A stretch of DNA of 64,000 nucleotides from Pedobacter sp. BS3 (GTDB lineage Bacteria; Bacteroidota; Bacteroidia; Sphingobacteriales; Sphingobacteriaceae): NCBI RefSeq assembly GCF_008274585.1, contig NZ_VTRT01000002.1:248001-312000 (forward strand), read 5' to 3'. This document shows positions 35,359 through 44,843 of this stretch, piece after piece (within the stretch, counting starts at the first letter, position 1; each line of letters opens with the position of its first letter). The notes below the pieces were generated by a model. The model saw nothing but the letters and a program-made list of their open reading frames with translations. It did no database searches and was not told the DNA's origin. The position numbers and the translations under genes are program-made.

Positions 35359-35481
35359 GCCAGCATGTGTATGCCTTCGTAGCTGCTTCGCGGTCTTCAC
35401 ACTCTTCTCCATAGGGAGCCCTTCGGACAGAATGACAACGTTCCTTATTTACTCATTAATAAACTTCATACTTTAGCAATC

Positions 35482-36558
35482 ATGAAAGACATCGCTAACA
35501 TTGCCAAAATGCGGCTGATCAATCAACAAATTGCCGTAAATACATTAAAAACGGCTAAAGCTGTTGTGAGTTGGATGGGCGCCCTGCAAGCCCAGGATTA
35601 CGCTATGGCCAAATGGGCGCTTGGCATACGGTTAAAGGATTCAACCGAGGCTATGATTAACAAAGCTATTGACCGTGGTGATATTATCCGGACACATATA
35701 TTGCGCCCTACCTGGCATTTTGTTTCGGCAGATGATATCGGCTGGATGCTTGCCCTGACAGCTCCCCGCATCAGGGCATCGTTAAAGTCGCGATTGAAAC
35801 AGCTGGAGCTTACGGAAGCTATTCTTGCCAAAAGTAAACACATTATGGAAAAGGCGCTGGCCGGCAACCGTCATCTTACACGTGCAGCGCTTGTTGAGGA
35901 ACTGAACAAAGCGGGTATTGCTACAAACGAATATCGTTCGGGCCATATCCTGCTCCATGCCGAACTGGAGGGCTTATTGTGCAGTGGCGCACAGAAAGAA
36001 AAAGACAGTACTTATGCTTTATTACCGGAGCGGATTGCCCAAATTAAGACTTTACCTAAGGATGAAGCGCTGGCGAAACTGGCACAAATCTATTTCACCA
36101 GTCACGGCCCGGCTACATTACAGGATTTTATATGGTGGTCTGGCCTATCGATTACTGAGGCAAAGCATGCGCTGGAAATGATAAAACCGAACTTTTATCC
36201 GGAGAAAATTGATGAACAGACTTATTGGATTGCCAACTCCTTTACCGTTCCTAAAAGGTATATGGACTCCGCATATTTATTGCCGGCATTCGATGAGTTT
36301 ATCATTGGCTATACTGACCGCAGCGCTACACTGCCCTTTGAACATCACCATAAAGCGGTATCCAGCAATGGCTTATTCAGGCCAACTATTGTTATCAACG
36401 GACAAACCACAGGTATCTGGAAACGGGCACTAAAGAAAGATAAAGTGCAGATTGAACTGCAATTCTTCCAATCTTCAGGCACCGAAGCTCAGAAATTACT
36501 GCATCAAGCGGCTAAACGATATGGTGCGTTCTATAATTTAGAGACAGAGCTAATCTGA
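35482..36558 (+). CDS. Winged-helix (HTH_42/AlkZ-like) DNA glycosylase candidate
   Basis: A 358-residue protein of the HTH_42 superfamily, which includes the AlkZ/YcaQ DNA glycosylases. The catalytic-type motif Q-x-Q is at Gln36-Ala-Gln38 (GALQAQDY), as in AlkZ glycosylases that unhook interstrand cross-links. Later family features are RTHILRPTWHFVSADDIGWM, FTSHGPATLQDFIWWSGLS and LLPAFDEFIIGYTDRSA. These predict three winged helices and a C-terminal beta domain. It is a plausible repair enzyme for bulky or cross-linked lesions; the substrate is not proven. It converges on rpsA and ends 13 nt before a shared terminator. Confidence 0.8.
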   Translation: MKDIANIAKMRLINQQIAVNTLKTAKAVVSWMGALQAQDYAMAKWALGIRLKDSTEAMINKAIDRGDIIRTHILRPTWHFVSADDIGWMLALTAPRIRASLKSRLKQLELTEAILAKSKHIMEKALAGNRHLTRAALVEELNKAGIATNEYRSGHILLHAELEGLLCSGAQKEKDSTYALLPERIAQIKTLPKDEALAKLAQIYFTSHGPATLQDFIWWSGLSITEAKHALEMIKPNFYPEKIDEQTYWIANSFTVPKRYMDSAYLLPAFDEFIIGYTDRSATLPFEHHHKAVSSNGLFRPTIVINGQTTGIWKRALKKDKVQIELQFFQSSGTEAQKLLHQAAKRYGAFYNLETELI

Positions 36559-36570
36559 CATAAACCACAA

Positions 36571-36597
36571 AGCCCCTCCGGGTAAACCGAAGGGGCT
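36571..36597. terminator. Terminator between convergent winged-helix gene and rpsA
   Basis: AGCCCCT (36571-36577) with AGGGGCT (36591-36597), interrupted by a C/A mismatch, and inner CGG/CCG (36579-36581 / 36587-36589) around a GTAAA loop. T-tracts are weak on both sides. Confidence 0.65.
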
Positions 36598-36619
36598 AAA
36601 ACTTATTTTATCAGAGATA

Positions 36620-38584
36620 TTACTTTTCTTCTTCTGATTTTTTGGCTGCAGCTTTTTTAGCCTTATTTTCAGCGCCTTCCATCTGCTCTTTCAATTGAGC
36701 AAGAACGTCAAGGTCGCCTAAGGTTGATTTCTCAACCGACTCTTTTACCTTTTTAACGGCATTCGAGGTGGCTTTATGCTCAGCTTTTTTGCTGTTGCTT
36801 TCGGCATGTCTGGCTTCGGCTTTCGCTTCTTCCCAAATGCGTGAGTGTGAAATCACAATACGCTTAGAATCTTTGTTAAATTCTATGATTTTGAAATCGG
36901 CAACATCATCCGCTTTCAGCGCTTTACCATCTTCTTTAATGGTATGTTTGCTTGGAGCGAAACCTTCCACACCATAAGGAAGTGCAACGATAGCGCCTTT
37001 ATCGGTCACTTTCAACACAGTTCCCTGATGAATAGAATCCAGTGTAAAGATGGTTTCGAAAGTTTCCCACGGATTTTCTTCCAGTTGCTTATGACCTAAG
37101 CTCAGCTTACGGTTTTCTTCATCCAGTTCTAACACAACTACATCCAGTTCTTCGCCTACTTTGGTAAACTCGTTAGGATGGTTGATCTTCTTAGACCATG
37201 ATAAATCTGAAATATGGATCAGTCCGTCGATACCTTCTTCAATTTCAACAAATACACCGAAATTGGTCATGTTTTTCACTACCGCTTTGTGCTGGCTTCC
37301 AACAGGATAGCGCTCAGCGATGTTTTTCCATGGGTCAGGTGTCAGTTGTTTGATACCCAGGCTCATTTTACGCTCATCGCGATCTAATGTTAGTACCTGA
37401 GCTTCAATCTCGTCGCCTACTTTCAGGAATTCCTGAGGGCTGCGCAGGTTTTGAGACCACGACATTTCTGAAACGTGGATCAAACCTTCAACACCCGGGG
37501 TGATTTCAAGGAATGCACCGTAATCGGCAACAGTCACGATCTTACCTTTAACCGTAGAACCTACTTCAATAGCAGTGTCTAATGATTCCCAAGGATGAGG
37601 AGTTAATTGTTTCAGACCAAGGGCGATACGTTTTTTCTCATCATCAAAGTCAAGAACCACCACATTGATTTTCTGATCAAGTGACAATACTTCTTTCGGA
37701 TGCTCGATACGTCCCCATGAAATATCTGTAATGTGAAGCAGACCGTCAACACCACCCAAGTCGATAAATACACCGAAATCGGTAATGTTTTTAACAGTTC
37801 CTTCCAATACCTGTCCTTTTTCAAGTTTGGCAACGATCTCTGTTTTTTGGTTTTCCAGATCGTCTTCAATCAGTACTTTGTGCGATACCACTACGTTTTT
37901 AAATTCGTGGTTGATTTTCACAACCTTGAATTCCATGGTTTTACCCACGTATATATCGTAATCGCGAATAGGTTTAATATCGATCTGCGAGCCGGGCAGG
38001 AATGCCTCAACACCCATAATATCAACAATTAAACCACCTTTGGTACGACTTTTAACAAAACCGTTAATAATGGTATCATTATCTAAAGCCTCGTTAATAA
38101 GCTCCCATGATTTTTGGGTTTTTGCCCGTTTGCGTGAAAGCACCAATTGTCCGTTGGCATCTTCCTGAGATTCAACAAACACATCAACGCTGTCGCCAAC
38201 CTTCAGGTCGGGCATATCACGGAATTCAGAAAGCGATACTAAACCATCAGATTTAAAGCCGATGTTTAATACGACATCTTTGTTGTTGATCGATACAACA
38301 GTACCCGAAATAATTTCGCCTTTGTTGATCGAATGAAAAGTACCTGCATATTGCTCTTCAAGCTTTGCACGTTCTTCTTTACTGTAGTTACCAAAACCTT
38401 TGCTGTCTGCATCCCAGTCGAAATCACCGCTTGGGGTAACAAATGTTTTGGATTTGATTTCATCAATAAAGGATGAATCAGCTTCTGATTCAATCTTTTC
38501 TTTTTCTTTAACCGATTTGGTTTCTGTACCGAGTTCCGCTTCCTTAGCTTTTAACTCTTTTTCTGCTTCTTGTTTTTTAGCCAT
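36620..38584 (-). CDS. rpsA: 30S ribosomal protein S1
   Basis: A 654-residue RNA-binding ribosomal protein with six S1 domains (roughly 88-155, 172-240, 258-328, 344-415, 430-500 and 515-580). Hallmarks repeat along the chain, such as GTVKNITDFGVFIDLGGVDG and IHVSEMSWS. An acidic N-terminal extension (1-60) and a Lys/Ala/Glu-rich tail (590-654) flank the domains. It brings mRNA to the ribosome; the weak Shine-Dalgarno signals in this phylum make S1-type contacts important. A TACCTTTG -7 element (38634-38627) gives a leader of about 37 nt. Confidence 0.97.
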   Translation of the reverse strand: MAKKQEAEKELKAKEAELGTETKSVKEKEKIESEADSSFIDEIKSKTFVTPSGDFDWDADSKGFGNYSKEERAKLEEQYAGTFHSINKGEIISGTVVSINNKDVVLNIGFKSDGLVSLSEFRDMPDLKVGDSVDVFVESQEDANGQLVLSRKRAKTQKSWELINEALDNDTIINGFVKSRTKGGLIVDIMGVEAFLPGSQIDIKPIRDYDIYVGKTMEFKVVKINHEFKNVVVSHKVLIEDDLENQKTEIVAKLEKGQVLEGTVKNITDFGVFIDLGGVDGLLHITDISWGRIEHPKEVLSLDQKINVVVLDFDDEKKRIALGLKQLTPHPWESLDTAIEVGSTVKGKIVTVADYGAFLEITPGVEGLIHVSEMSWSQNLRSPQEFLKVGDEIEAQVLTLDRDERKMSLGIKQLTPDPWKNIAERYPVGSQHKAVVKNMTNFGVFVEIEEGIDGLIHISDLSWSKKINHPNEFTKVGEELDVVVLELDEENRKLSLGHKQLEENPWETFETIFTLDSIHQGTVLKVTDKGAIVALPYGVEGFAPSKHTIKEDGKALKADDVADFKIIEFNKDSKRIVISHSRIWEEAKAEARHAESNSKKAEHKATSNAVKKVKESVEKSTLGDLDVLAQLKEQMEGAENKAKKAAAKKSEEEK

Positions 38585-38626
38585 TAATTAATTTGTCTCC
38601 TTTTCCCGATTTTAAAATCAGGACTG

Positions 38627-38634
38627 CAAAGGTA
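38627..38634 (-). promoter_or_regulatory. Bacteroidota -7 element of rpsA (TACCTTTG)
   Basis: Exact TAnnTTTG match, the same octamer as pyrRB. Predicted start near 38622. Confidence 0.6.
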
Positions 38635-38697
38635 GAAAAATATTCTTATTAAAAAGAATATTAGTTGGTTAGCTGTTTTTGAGTATTAAATAACGGG

Positions 38698-38812
38698 CAG
38701 CCCACCCCCGCCCTCCCAAAGGGAGGGAGTAAGCTTTTGCTATTGTCTTGTTTCTTTGGGCTTATTTCTGCTTCCGGTCTTTCCTGACTTCCCGACTTTC
38801 GGACTATAAGCT
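38698..38812. repeat. Composite intergenic repeat, copy 3
   Basis: It contains CCCACCCCCGCCCTCCCA, GGGAGGG, TTGTCTTGTTTCT, CTTTCCTGACTT and GGACTATAAGCT in the same order as 2440-2652, but lacks the CAACTGT heptamer run. A degenerate ATTAAAC/ATAAGCC heptamer tail follows to about 38850. Confidence 0.6.
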
Positions 38813-38858
38813 ATCCGCCATTAAACCATGAACCATTAGCTATAAGCCATAAGCACAG

Positions 38859-40007
38859 CTACTTCACCCGCACAAATGCGTTTTGAGTATCTCCTACCCA
38901 CTTGTATTTATAGATGGTGCTTTGCTGTTGTCCGTCTTTGGTCTTTTTGTTGTGCGAAATATAGAACAAGCCGTCGCCTAAAGGGCATAGGCCTGTAGCT
39001 CCCCATTGGAAATACCATCCCCTGATACCGCTTGCAGTATCTGCCGGGCCAGCTTGCAATAGTGATAAGGTGCTGACAGTTATCTTTTTGTTATCTGATG
39101 GAATCTGGCTTTTCACCGGCTTTTTATGGCCATCAATAACAAATAAGTCATAGTTGGGAAACTGCGTTTTTTTACCACGATATGCCGCGGCGAAAAAGTT
39201 TCCGGTATAATCATCATAAGCCAGGTTCTGAATACCATAGTTTGTATTACCGGTTTTTACAAAGTATTTTTCCAATGGTTTTTCCGGCCCTGAATGATGC
39301 AGGTGCCCTTGTGCCAAAGGCTGCGCATACTTATTCCAGTTGCTTATATCAAATTTTAACAAAACCTGGTAATCATTATCATCCCTGTTGATATCTCCGT
39401 ATACACCATAGGCTACATATAAGTATTTTTTAGAAGTATTAGAGCTGCCAATTGCCGGTGCAAATGCAACGCCGTCCATGCCGGAACATGCGAAGCGGTG
39501 CGGTTTCACTTCATTGCCTACATGAACCTCAGCTTCGTAATCCTTTACCACTTCGGGCATATAAACGGTACGCAACAGGTCTTCTTTTTCGGCACTCATA
39601 TCCGGACGCACAATGCGGGAACCGTCAAATATGGCGATATAGAAACCGGTTTCACTATTGCCCTGCTCACCCAGCTTTTTCCGGATGCCTTTACCTATGG
39701 CATCATTTTTATATTCCAGCGAACCGTATATCTTACCATCTTCTTCATTAAAATCCAGATCGCCAAGATGGCCTACAAAGCCGGTTACACTTCCGATCAG
39801 CTTGCCGGAAAGATCCATTTTGATCAGCTTGTCGGTAAACGAGAAATAAACGTATCCGTTCGCTTTGTCCACAGCAACGCCTTGCACATGAAACGGACCT
39901 TGTTTCCCGGTATAAATAGAATCCGGCCAGTTGATCGCGTTCTTACCGGTCTGAGCATTCAGAATGAGCACACTAAACAGAAGCGGCAGCAGCAGTAGTT
40001 TCTTCAT
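38859..40007 (-). CDS. Hypothetical exported propeller-like protein
   Basis: I choose ATG 40007, giving MKKLLLLPLLFSVLILNAQ as a clean signal peptide and a 382-residue protein. The chain is rich in short strands and repeated motifs such as VQGVAVDKANGYVYFSF, FNEEDGKIYGSL, YGIQNLAYDDYTGNFFAAAY and CPLGDGLFYISH, which suggest a six-bladed NHL-like beta-propeller. No active-site motif is recognised. It is exported, probably periplasmic or surface-exposed. A perfect TACTTTTG -7 element (40060-40053) with TTG 22 nt upstream (40085-40083) marks its promoter. Confidence 0.75.
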   Translation of the reverse strand: MKKLLLLPLLFSVLILNAQTGKNAINWPDSIYTGKQGPFHVQGVAVDKANGYVYFSFTDKLIKMDLSGKLIGSVTGFVGHLGDLDFNEEDGKIYGSLEYKNDAIGKGIRKKLGEQGNSETGFYIAIFDGSRIVRPDMSAEKEDLLRTVYMPEVVKDYEAEVHVGNEVKPHRFACSGMDGVAFAPAIGSSNTSKKYLYVAYGVYGDINRDDNDYQVLLKFDISNWNKYAQPLAQGHLHHSGPEKPLEKYFVKTGNTNYGIQNLAYDDYTGNFFAAAYRGKKTQFPNYDLFVIDGHKKPVKSQIPSDNKKITVSTLSLLQAGPADTASGIRGWYFQWGATGLCPLGDGLFYISHNKKTKDGQQQSTIYKYKWVGDTQNAFVRVK

Positions 40008-40052
40008 CTTAAGAATCAATAAAATTTAATAAAAACAAATGATTAGTAACAC

Positions 40053-40085
40053 CAAAAGTAATATAAAAAAACTCACAGACAACAA
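40053..40085 (-). promoter_or_regulatory. Bacteroidota promoter of the propeller-like gene
   Basis: TTG (40085-40083), 22-nt spacer and TACTTTTG (40060-40053) on the minus strand, within the known spacing range. Confidence 0.6.
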
Positions 40086-40117
40086 AAAAGAAGTAAAATC
40101 ATTATTTCCAAGCCACC

Positions 40118-41344
40118 TTACTCGTACCGCAGCGCATCGATCGGGTCTAAACGGGCGGCCTTTTGAGCCGGGTAATAGCCAAAAAACACTCCTGTAAGAG
40201 CACAAACCACAAACGACAAACCAATGGCCGATTCTGAGATCACGGTAGGCCAGTGCAATGCCGATGAAACAATGAGTGATGCCGATATACCAATAATCAC
40301 CCCGATAATTCCACCGGTGATGCTGATCATGATGGCCTCTATCAGGAACTGTAACAAGATATCGCTGCCCCGTGCACCGATAGACATGCGTAAACCGATT
40401 TCGCGGGTGCGTTCAGTAACCGATACATACATGATATTCATGATCCCGATCCCGCCGATGACCAGCGATATGCCGGCAACTGCCGTTAAGAGCGTGGTCA
40501 TCATGGTACTGGTTGAGCTCATGGTGCTGATCAGCTCTGCCTGGGTACGCACCGTAAAATCATCTTCCTCTGTAGGGCGTAGCCTGTGGTTTTCACGCAG
40601 CAGTTGGGTAATCTCTTCGGTTGCAGCATCCGAACGGCTTTCGCTCACAGCCGACGCATATATGGTATGCAGGTAAGTAGTTGCCAGTATCCGCTTCTGA
40701 ACGGTGGTGTAAGGCGCAATAATAATATCATCCTGATCCTGACCAAATGTATTTTGTCCTTTAGGATTCAGCACCCCGATAACCTGGAAAGGAATTTTCC
40801 CGAAACGGATAACCTGCCCTATCGGATTTTCGCCGCCAGGAAATAAGTTGGTTACTACGGTTTGTCCGATCAGGCATACTTTAGCCGATTTTCTCACCTG
40901 GTCGTCGGTAAAATTCACGCCATCTTTTAAGCTCAGCTTCCTGATATCGAGGTACGAGGGTGCAACACCCTGCATTTGTGTTGGCCAGTTATTGGCGCCT
41001 TTAATAGCCTGTCCGCTGGAAGATACGCCCGGCGAAACGGCGCTCACATCAGCAACATTAGTCCTGATCTTATTAACATCATCCTCCGTTAACGATTGCA
41101 CGCTGCTGGAGCTCATCCGGGCGCCACCGGGCATGGGCATATTATTATACGGCATAATGGTGATCATGTTAGAGCCCATGCTGGATAACGACGACTGGAT
41201 GCTTTGCTTCGATCCTTCGCCGATAGACATCATGGTAATTACCGCTCCAACACCAATGATAATACCTAACATGGTTAAAAAAGCACGCAGCTTATTACGT
41301 TGCAGGGCTTTCAGGGCTATTCTGATCAGGTTAAACAGTTGCAT
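40118..41344 (-). CDS. ABC transporter permease, MacB/FtsX type
   Basis: Permease of a tripartite exporter. The N-terminal helix is about 10-40 (LKALQRNKLRAFLTMLGIII), a large periplasmic MacB_PCD domain follows (about 45-250), and three C-terminal helices end the FtsX domain (about 280-405) with EIGLRMSIGAR. I choose ATG 41344 (MQLFNLIRIAL) because the longer frame from 41377 begins inside a palindromic repeat (CCTCTC...GAGAGG). The ATPase gene ends 122 bp upstream, so it may have its own promoter, but together they form MacAB-like machinery with the adaptor and TolC proteins. Confidence 0.9.
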   Translation of the reverse strand: MQLFNLIRIALKALQRNKLRAFLTMLGIIIGVGAVITMMSIGEGSKQSIQSSLSSMGSNMITIMPYNNMPMPGGARMSSSSVQSLTEDDVNKIRTNVADVSAVSPGVSSSGQAIKGANNWPTQMQGVAPSYLDIRKLSLKDGVNFTDDQVRKSAKVCLIGQTVVTNLFPGGENPIGQVIRFGKIPFQVIGVLNPKGQNTFGQDQDDIIIAPYTTVQKRILATTYLHTIYASAVSESRSDAATEEITQLLRENHRLRPTEEDDFTVRTQAELISTMSSTSTMMTTLLTAVAGISLVIGGIGIMNIMYVSVTERTREIGLRMSIGARGSDILLQFLIEAIMISITGGIIGVIIGISASLIVSSALHWPTVISESAIGLSFVVCALTGVFFGYYPAQKAARLDPIDALRYE

Positions 41345-41436
41345 ATTATTTGGGTGTTTGGGAAGCCTCTCCCCCAACCTCTCTCCAACAGAGAGGGGAG
41401 TTCTGACAGGGCTTCTTATTAGTTTGTTTCATAAAT

Positions 41437-41471
41437 CTCAATACGCAATACACATATCGCAATACGCTAAT
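41437..41471. repeat. Heptanucleotide array, 5 units (CGCAATA)
   Basis: Five 7-bp units in register in the ATPase-permease gap; the array overlaps the stop codon of the ATPase gene (41467-41469). Confidence 0.7.
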
Positions 41472-42216
41472 AATCATCCGATACGGGAAGTGATTCCAGC
41501 GCTTCTTTCGCCGAACGTACGTTTTCATTAGCCGTATCCTTCTGTATTTTTCCATCACGGAGCATAATCGTACGGCTGCTGAACGCGGCAATATCCGGCT
41601 CGTGAGTTACAAACACAATGGTTTTCTTTTCCTTCTGATTTAATTCCTGCACCAGCGACATAATTTCATACGAGGTACGGGTGTCCAGGTTTCCGGTTGC
41701 CTCATCGGCCAGTATCATTACCGGCTCATTGACCAGGGCCCGTGCTATGGCCACCCGTTGCTGCTGTCCTCCCGAAAGCTGAGCAGGCGTATGGTCAAAC
41801 CGGTCGGCCAGCTTGACCAGCTCCAGCGCATGCATTGCTTTTTCACGGCGTTCCCTGGTATTTACGTCTGCATTATACAATAATGGAAGCTCTACATTCT
41901 CAAGAGCCGAAGTACGTGGCAGCAGATTATATGCCTGGAAAACAAAACCGATCTTACGATTTCTCAACTGGGCCAGCTCATTACGGCTCAGCTCCTTTAC
42001 ATTTACTCCGTCCAGCAGGTAATCGCCTTCAGTAGGCTTATCCAGGCAACCCAGGATATTCAGCATCGTAGATTTTCCGGAACCGCTGCTGCCCATAATG
42101 GTTACAAATTCGCCGGGCTGAACAGAAAAAGAAACTCCTTTCAAGGCCCGTACAACTTGCGAACCCACCAGAAACTCACGTTTCAGCTCCCGTACTTCTA
42201 AGATGTTTTTCTTCAT
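41467..42216 (-). CDS. ABC transporter ATP-binding protein, MacB/LolD type
   Basis: A 249-residue ATPase with Walker A GSSGSGKS (about 43-50), [20 protein letters not shown], signature LSGGQQQR, Walker [15 protein letters not shown] and switch His [10 protein letters not shown]. It drives the MacB-type permease. Its 5' end overlaps the adaptor gene by 4 nt. The C-terminal extra segment after the usual domain end is short. Together with the adaptor, permease and TolC it should export a peptide, lipid or drug; the cargo is not evident. Confidence 0.93.
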   Translation of the reverse strand: MKKNILEVRELKREFLVGSQVVRALKGVSFSVQPGEFVTIMGSSGSGKSTMLNILGCLDKPTEGDYLLDGVNVKELSRNELAQLRNRKIGFVFQAYNLLPRTSALENVELPLLYNADVNTRERREKAMHALELVKLADRFDHTPAQLSGGQQQRVAIARALVNEPVMILADEATGNLDTRTSYEIMSLVQELNQKEKKTIVFVTHEPDIAAFSSRTIMLRDGKIQKDTANENVRSAKEALESLPVSDDY

Positions 42217-43409
42217 TTTTTCTTTCTTGAACGGAACTTCGGCATAAACGGACTTGATGAACCTTGTGCAGCCTGAACGGCTTCGCTGCCACCGAGCATG
42301 CTGGTAATTACGCGGTCGTTTTCTGTTAACCCATCCAACACCTGTACGTGCATATTGTCGTTCAGACCGGTCACAATCTTTTTGCGGATAAGTTTATTCC
42401 GCTCTTTTACCCATACGTAGGCTACTCCTTCATCGTCTTTAGCTGTTACCTGCCGGTTATCCATCTGCAATACGTATTGCTTTTGAAGCGCTGCTGAATC
42501 CGGCGTATATTTCAGCGCTTTCACGGAGATCAGCAATGCGTCGGAAGCTTCACGGGTATAAATGGTTATAGTGGCTGTCATACCCGGTTTCAGCTTTAAT
42601 GAATCATTCCGGGTATTGATAATGGTGGTATACGTTACCACATTTGCCGATGTAGATGGCCGTAGCCTGATCTCTGAAACGGTTCCTTTGAATAAATCAT
42701 TCAGATAGGCATCAACGGTGAACGTAACCCGCTCGCCGGCTTTAATGTTGCCGATATCAGCCTCATCTACTTTGGCCAGCACCTGCATGTTGGTAATATC
42801 CTTAGCAAGGGAAAACAGGGTCGGCGTATTGAAGCTTGCCGCCACGGTTTGTCCTACACTTACGCTACGGCTTAACACTACGCCATCTATGGGCGAGTAA
42901 ATTTTAGTAAGCGAAAGATTTTTCTCTGCCGATGTAAGCTGTGCCTGAATGCTGCTGATATTGGCTTTGGCAGTAACGTAAGTATTTAATGCGTTATCAT
43001 AAGCGGCCTTGCTGATAGCGCCTACATCATATAACTGCTTCTGCCGGGCGTAATTGGCTTCCTGGTATGCAAAGTTGCTTTTTGCCTGTGCCAGGTTTGC
43101 CTTTATCTGGTCAACATTAGCCTGCATCAGCACCGGGTCAAGCTCTGCCAGCAATTGTCCTTTCTTTACAGTGGAATTGTAATCGGCGTAAATTTTACTG
43201 ATCGTTCCGGATACCTGCGTACCTACAGCTACCGTATCCACAGGCTGAATGGTTCCGGTTGCGGTAACTGTTTCGGCAATGTGACCTTTTACCGGCTTTT
43301 CGGTTTCAAATGCTACAGGCTGCTCCCGCTTACGGAAAAATAACAGGTAAGCAACAACGGCTACCGCTAATACAACCAGGCTGATAATGATTATTTTTTT
43401 GTGTTTCAT
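42213..43409 (-). CDS. Periplasmic adaptor, MacA/HlyD family
   Basis: A 398-residue membrane-fusion protein with an N-terminal membrane anchor (about 5-24), a lipoyl-like half-motif (GHIAETVTATGTIQPVDTVAVG), a coiled-coil hairpin (about 95-165, rich in Gln/Ala/Asn: YARQKQLYDVGAISKAAYDN), a second lipoyl half at about 185-205 and a beta-barrel domain, ending in a basic SRKKK tail. It links the inner-membrane ABC pump to TolC. The gene is 90 bp downstream of tolC and overlaps the ATPase gene by 4 nt. Confidence 0.92.
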   Translation of the reverse strand: MKHKKIIIISLVVLAVAVVAYLLFFRKREQPVAFETEKPVKGHIAETVTATGTIQPVDTVAVGTQVSGTISKIYADYNSTVKKGQLLAELDPVLMQANVDQIKANLAQAKSNFAYQEANYARQKQLYDVGAISKAAYDNALNTYVTAKANISSIQAQLTSAEKNLSLTKIYSPIDGVVLSRSVSVGQTVAASFNTPTLFSLAKDITNMQVLAKVDEADIGNIKAGERVTFTVDAYLNDLFKGTVSEIRLRPSTSANVVTYTTIINTRNDSLKLKPGMTATITIYTREASDALLISVKALKYTPDSAALQKQYVLQMDNRQVTAKDDEGVAYVWVKERNKLIRKKIVTGLNDNMHVQVLDGLTENDRVITSMLGGSEAVQAAQGSSSPFMPKFRSRKKK

Positions 43410-43499
43410 TTTAAGTCAAAAAAAAAGTAAAAAGTAAAAACCGGCATTAGTTTCATCACTACGGAAATAATAACCTGTTATATTAAACATAAAACAATA

Positions 43500-44843
43500 C
43501 TATTTGAGGGTTAATGGTTCGCCTTTATAGAACTCATAAATTTTTAACGATAACAAAGCGTTGTATTTTGCCTGTGTGTAGGCTTGCAAAGCCTGTATAT
43601 ACAGGTTTTTCTGCTGCACATATTCTACCGTGTTCGATGCTCCCACTCTAAGCTCCTCGCCTGCTATCCGGTATGCTTCCTGAGTATATTTAAGCTGTTC
43701 CAGCGATGCGGTGTACTGGTTCCCGGCATTTTGAGCATTAATAAAGGCCTGCTCAACTTCCTGCGAAAGTACGGTCTTGGTATTCTGGTAGTCCAGCTCA
43801 GCCTGCGACACATTGATCCTTGCCTTAGCTTCGTTGGTTTTATTCTGCTTCCGGGTAAAAATGGGAATAGAGGCTGTTATGCCGATCTGCTGATAAAAAT
43901 TATCGTTAAGCTGGTTAAAAGCGTTGTACGAACTGTTATTACCGTAACTTGTACCAATACCTCCGCCAAGGCTGATGGTTGGTTTATACCCGGCCCGTGC
44001 TTTAGCCAGATCAAGCTGGGCTATATCGACGCCGAGCTTGCTGTTCTGCATTTCGGGCCGCGTATTCAGGGCCAAGGTCAATACTTCGTTCAGCGAGGGA
44101 ATTGCCGCCAATGCTATGGCAGAATCTGGTTTTACAATATCAAACGACTGTCCGGTTGGTAATTGCAGCAGTTGCTTTAAGTTCAGCTTATCCTGCCGTT
44201 CGGCATTTTGCGCCGTAGTGAGTGTATACTGATCATTTGCCAGCTGTGCCGATAATTGTACCAGGTCTTTTTTAGCTACGGCGCCCACATTATACTGCTG
44301 CTGCATCTGGCTGACCTGCGTTTTAGACGTAGCCACTAAATCCTCGGCATACAGAATGGTTTCTTTATCCAGTAAAATGTTAAGATACGCCTGCACAATT
44401 TGCACCGAAATACTGTTCCCGGCTTCCAGCACACTTAAATTGGAGGATTGTACCGACAGATCTTTTTGCCTGATATCATTGCGCAGATAGCCGCCGTTGT
44501 ATAGTGTCCATGATGTGCTGATCCCGGCCGAACCATTCACATTAGCCGATGAAGTCCCCACCTCGTTCCGGTTATTGTGTGATAAATTCTGTGAAACCGA
44601 ACCATATAAATCGGGTAAAACTGCCGCTTTTGAGGCAATAAGATCCTGCCGGCTGGCTTCCTTGTTCAACCGTAACGAATTGATGCTGATATTGTGCTGT
44701 TTGGCATAATCCAGGCATTGCTGTAATGTCCATACAGCCGGCAAAGCTGTTTTTACTGTATCTTGCTCCTGCCGGGCAAATACAGTCAGCCCCGGCAGAA
44801 ACAGTAAGATGATCAAATAATATTTCAATGGTTTGTAGTGCAT
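43500..44843 (-). CDS. TolC family outer-membrane efflux protein
   Basis: A 447-residue protein with a signal peptide (about 1-23), two OEP repeats of long helices (about 55-235 and 250-435) and barrel-forming segments such as ISTSWTLYNGGY and ITASIPIFTRK, which have the F/Y-G-G turn pattern. It makes the exit duct for the MacAB-like pump encoded downstream. The four genes run tolC, adaptor, ATPase, permease on the minus strand. A LytS/LytTR pair begins 366 bp away divergently and could control it. Confidence 0.92.
   Translation of the reverse strand: MHYKPLKYYLIILLFLPGLTVFARQEQDTVKTALPAVWTLQQCLDYAKQHNISINSLRLNKEASRQDLIASKAAVLPDLYGSVSQNLSHNNRNEVGTSSANVNGSAGISTSWTLYNGGYLRNDIRQKDLSVQSSNLSVLEAGNSISVQIVQAYLNILLDKETILYAEDLVATSKTQVSQMQQQYNVGAVAKKDLVQLSAQLANDQYTLTTAQNAERQDKLNLKQLLQLPTGQSFDIVKPDSAIALAAIPSLNEVLTLALNTRPEMQNSKLGVDIAQLDLAKARAGYKPTISLGGGIGTSYGNNSSYNAFNQLNDNFYQQIGITASIPIFTRKQNKTNEAKARINVSQAELDYQNTKTVLSQEVEQAFINAQNAGNQYTASLEQLKYTQEAYRIAGEELRVGASNTVEYVQQKNLYIQALQAYTQAKYNALLSLKIYEFYKGEPLTLK

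Noticed and set aside
40848-41531. 227-codon plus-strand frame opposite the MacB permease
   Set aside because: Antisense shadow of a clear permease and of repeat DNA; no family match.
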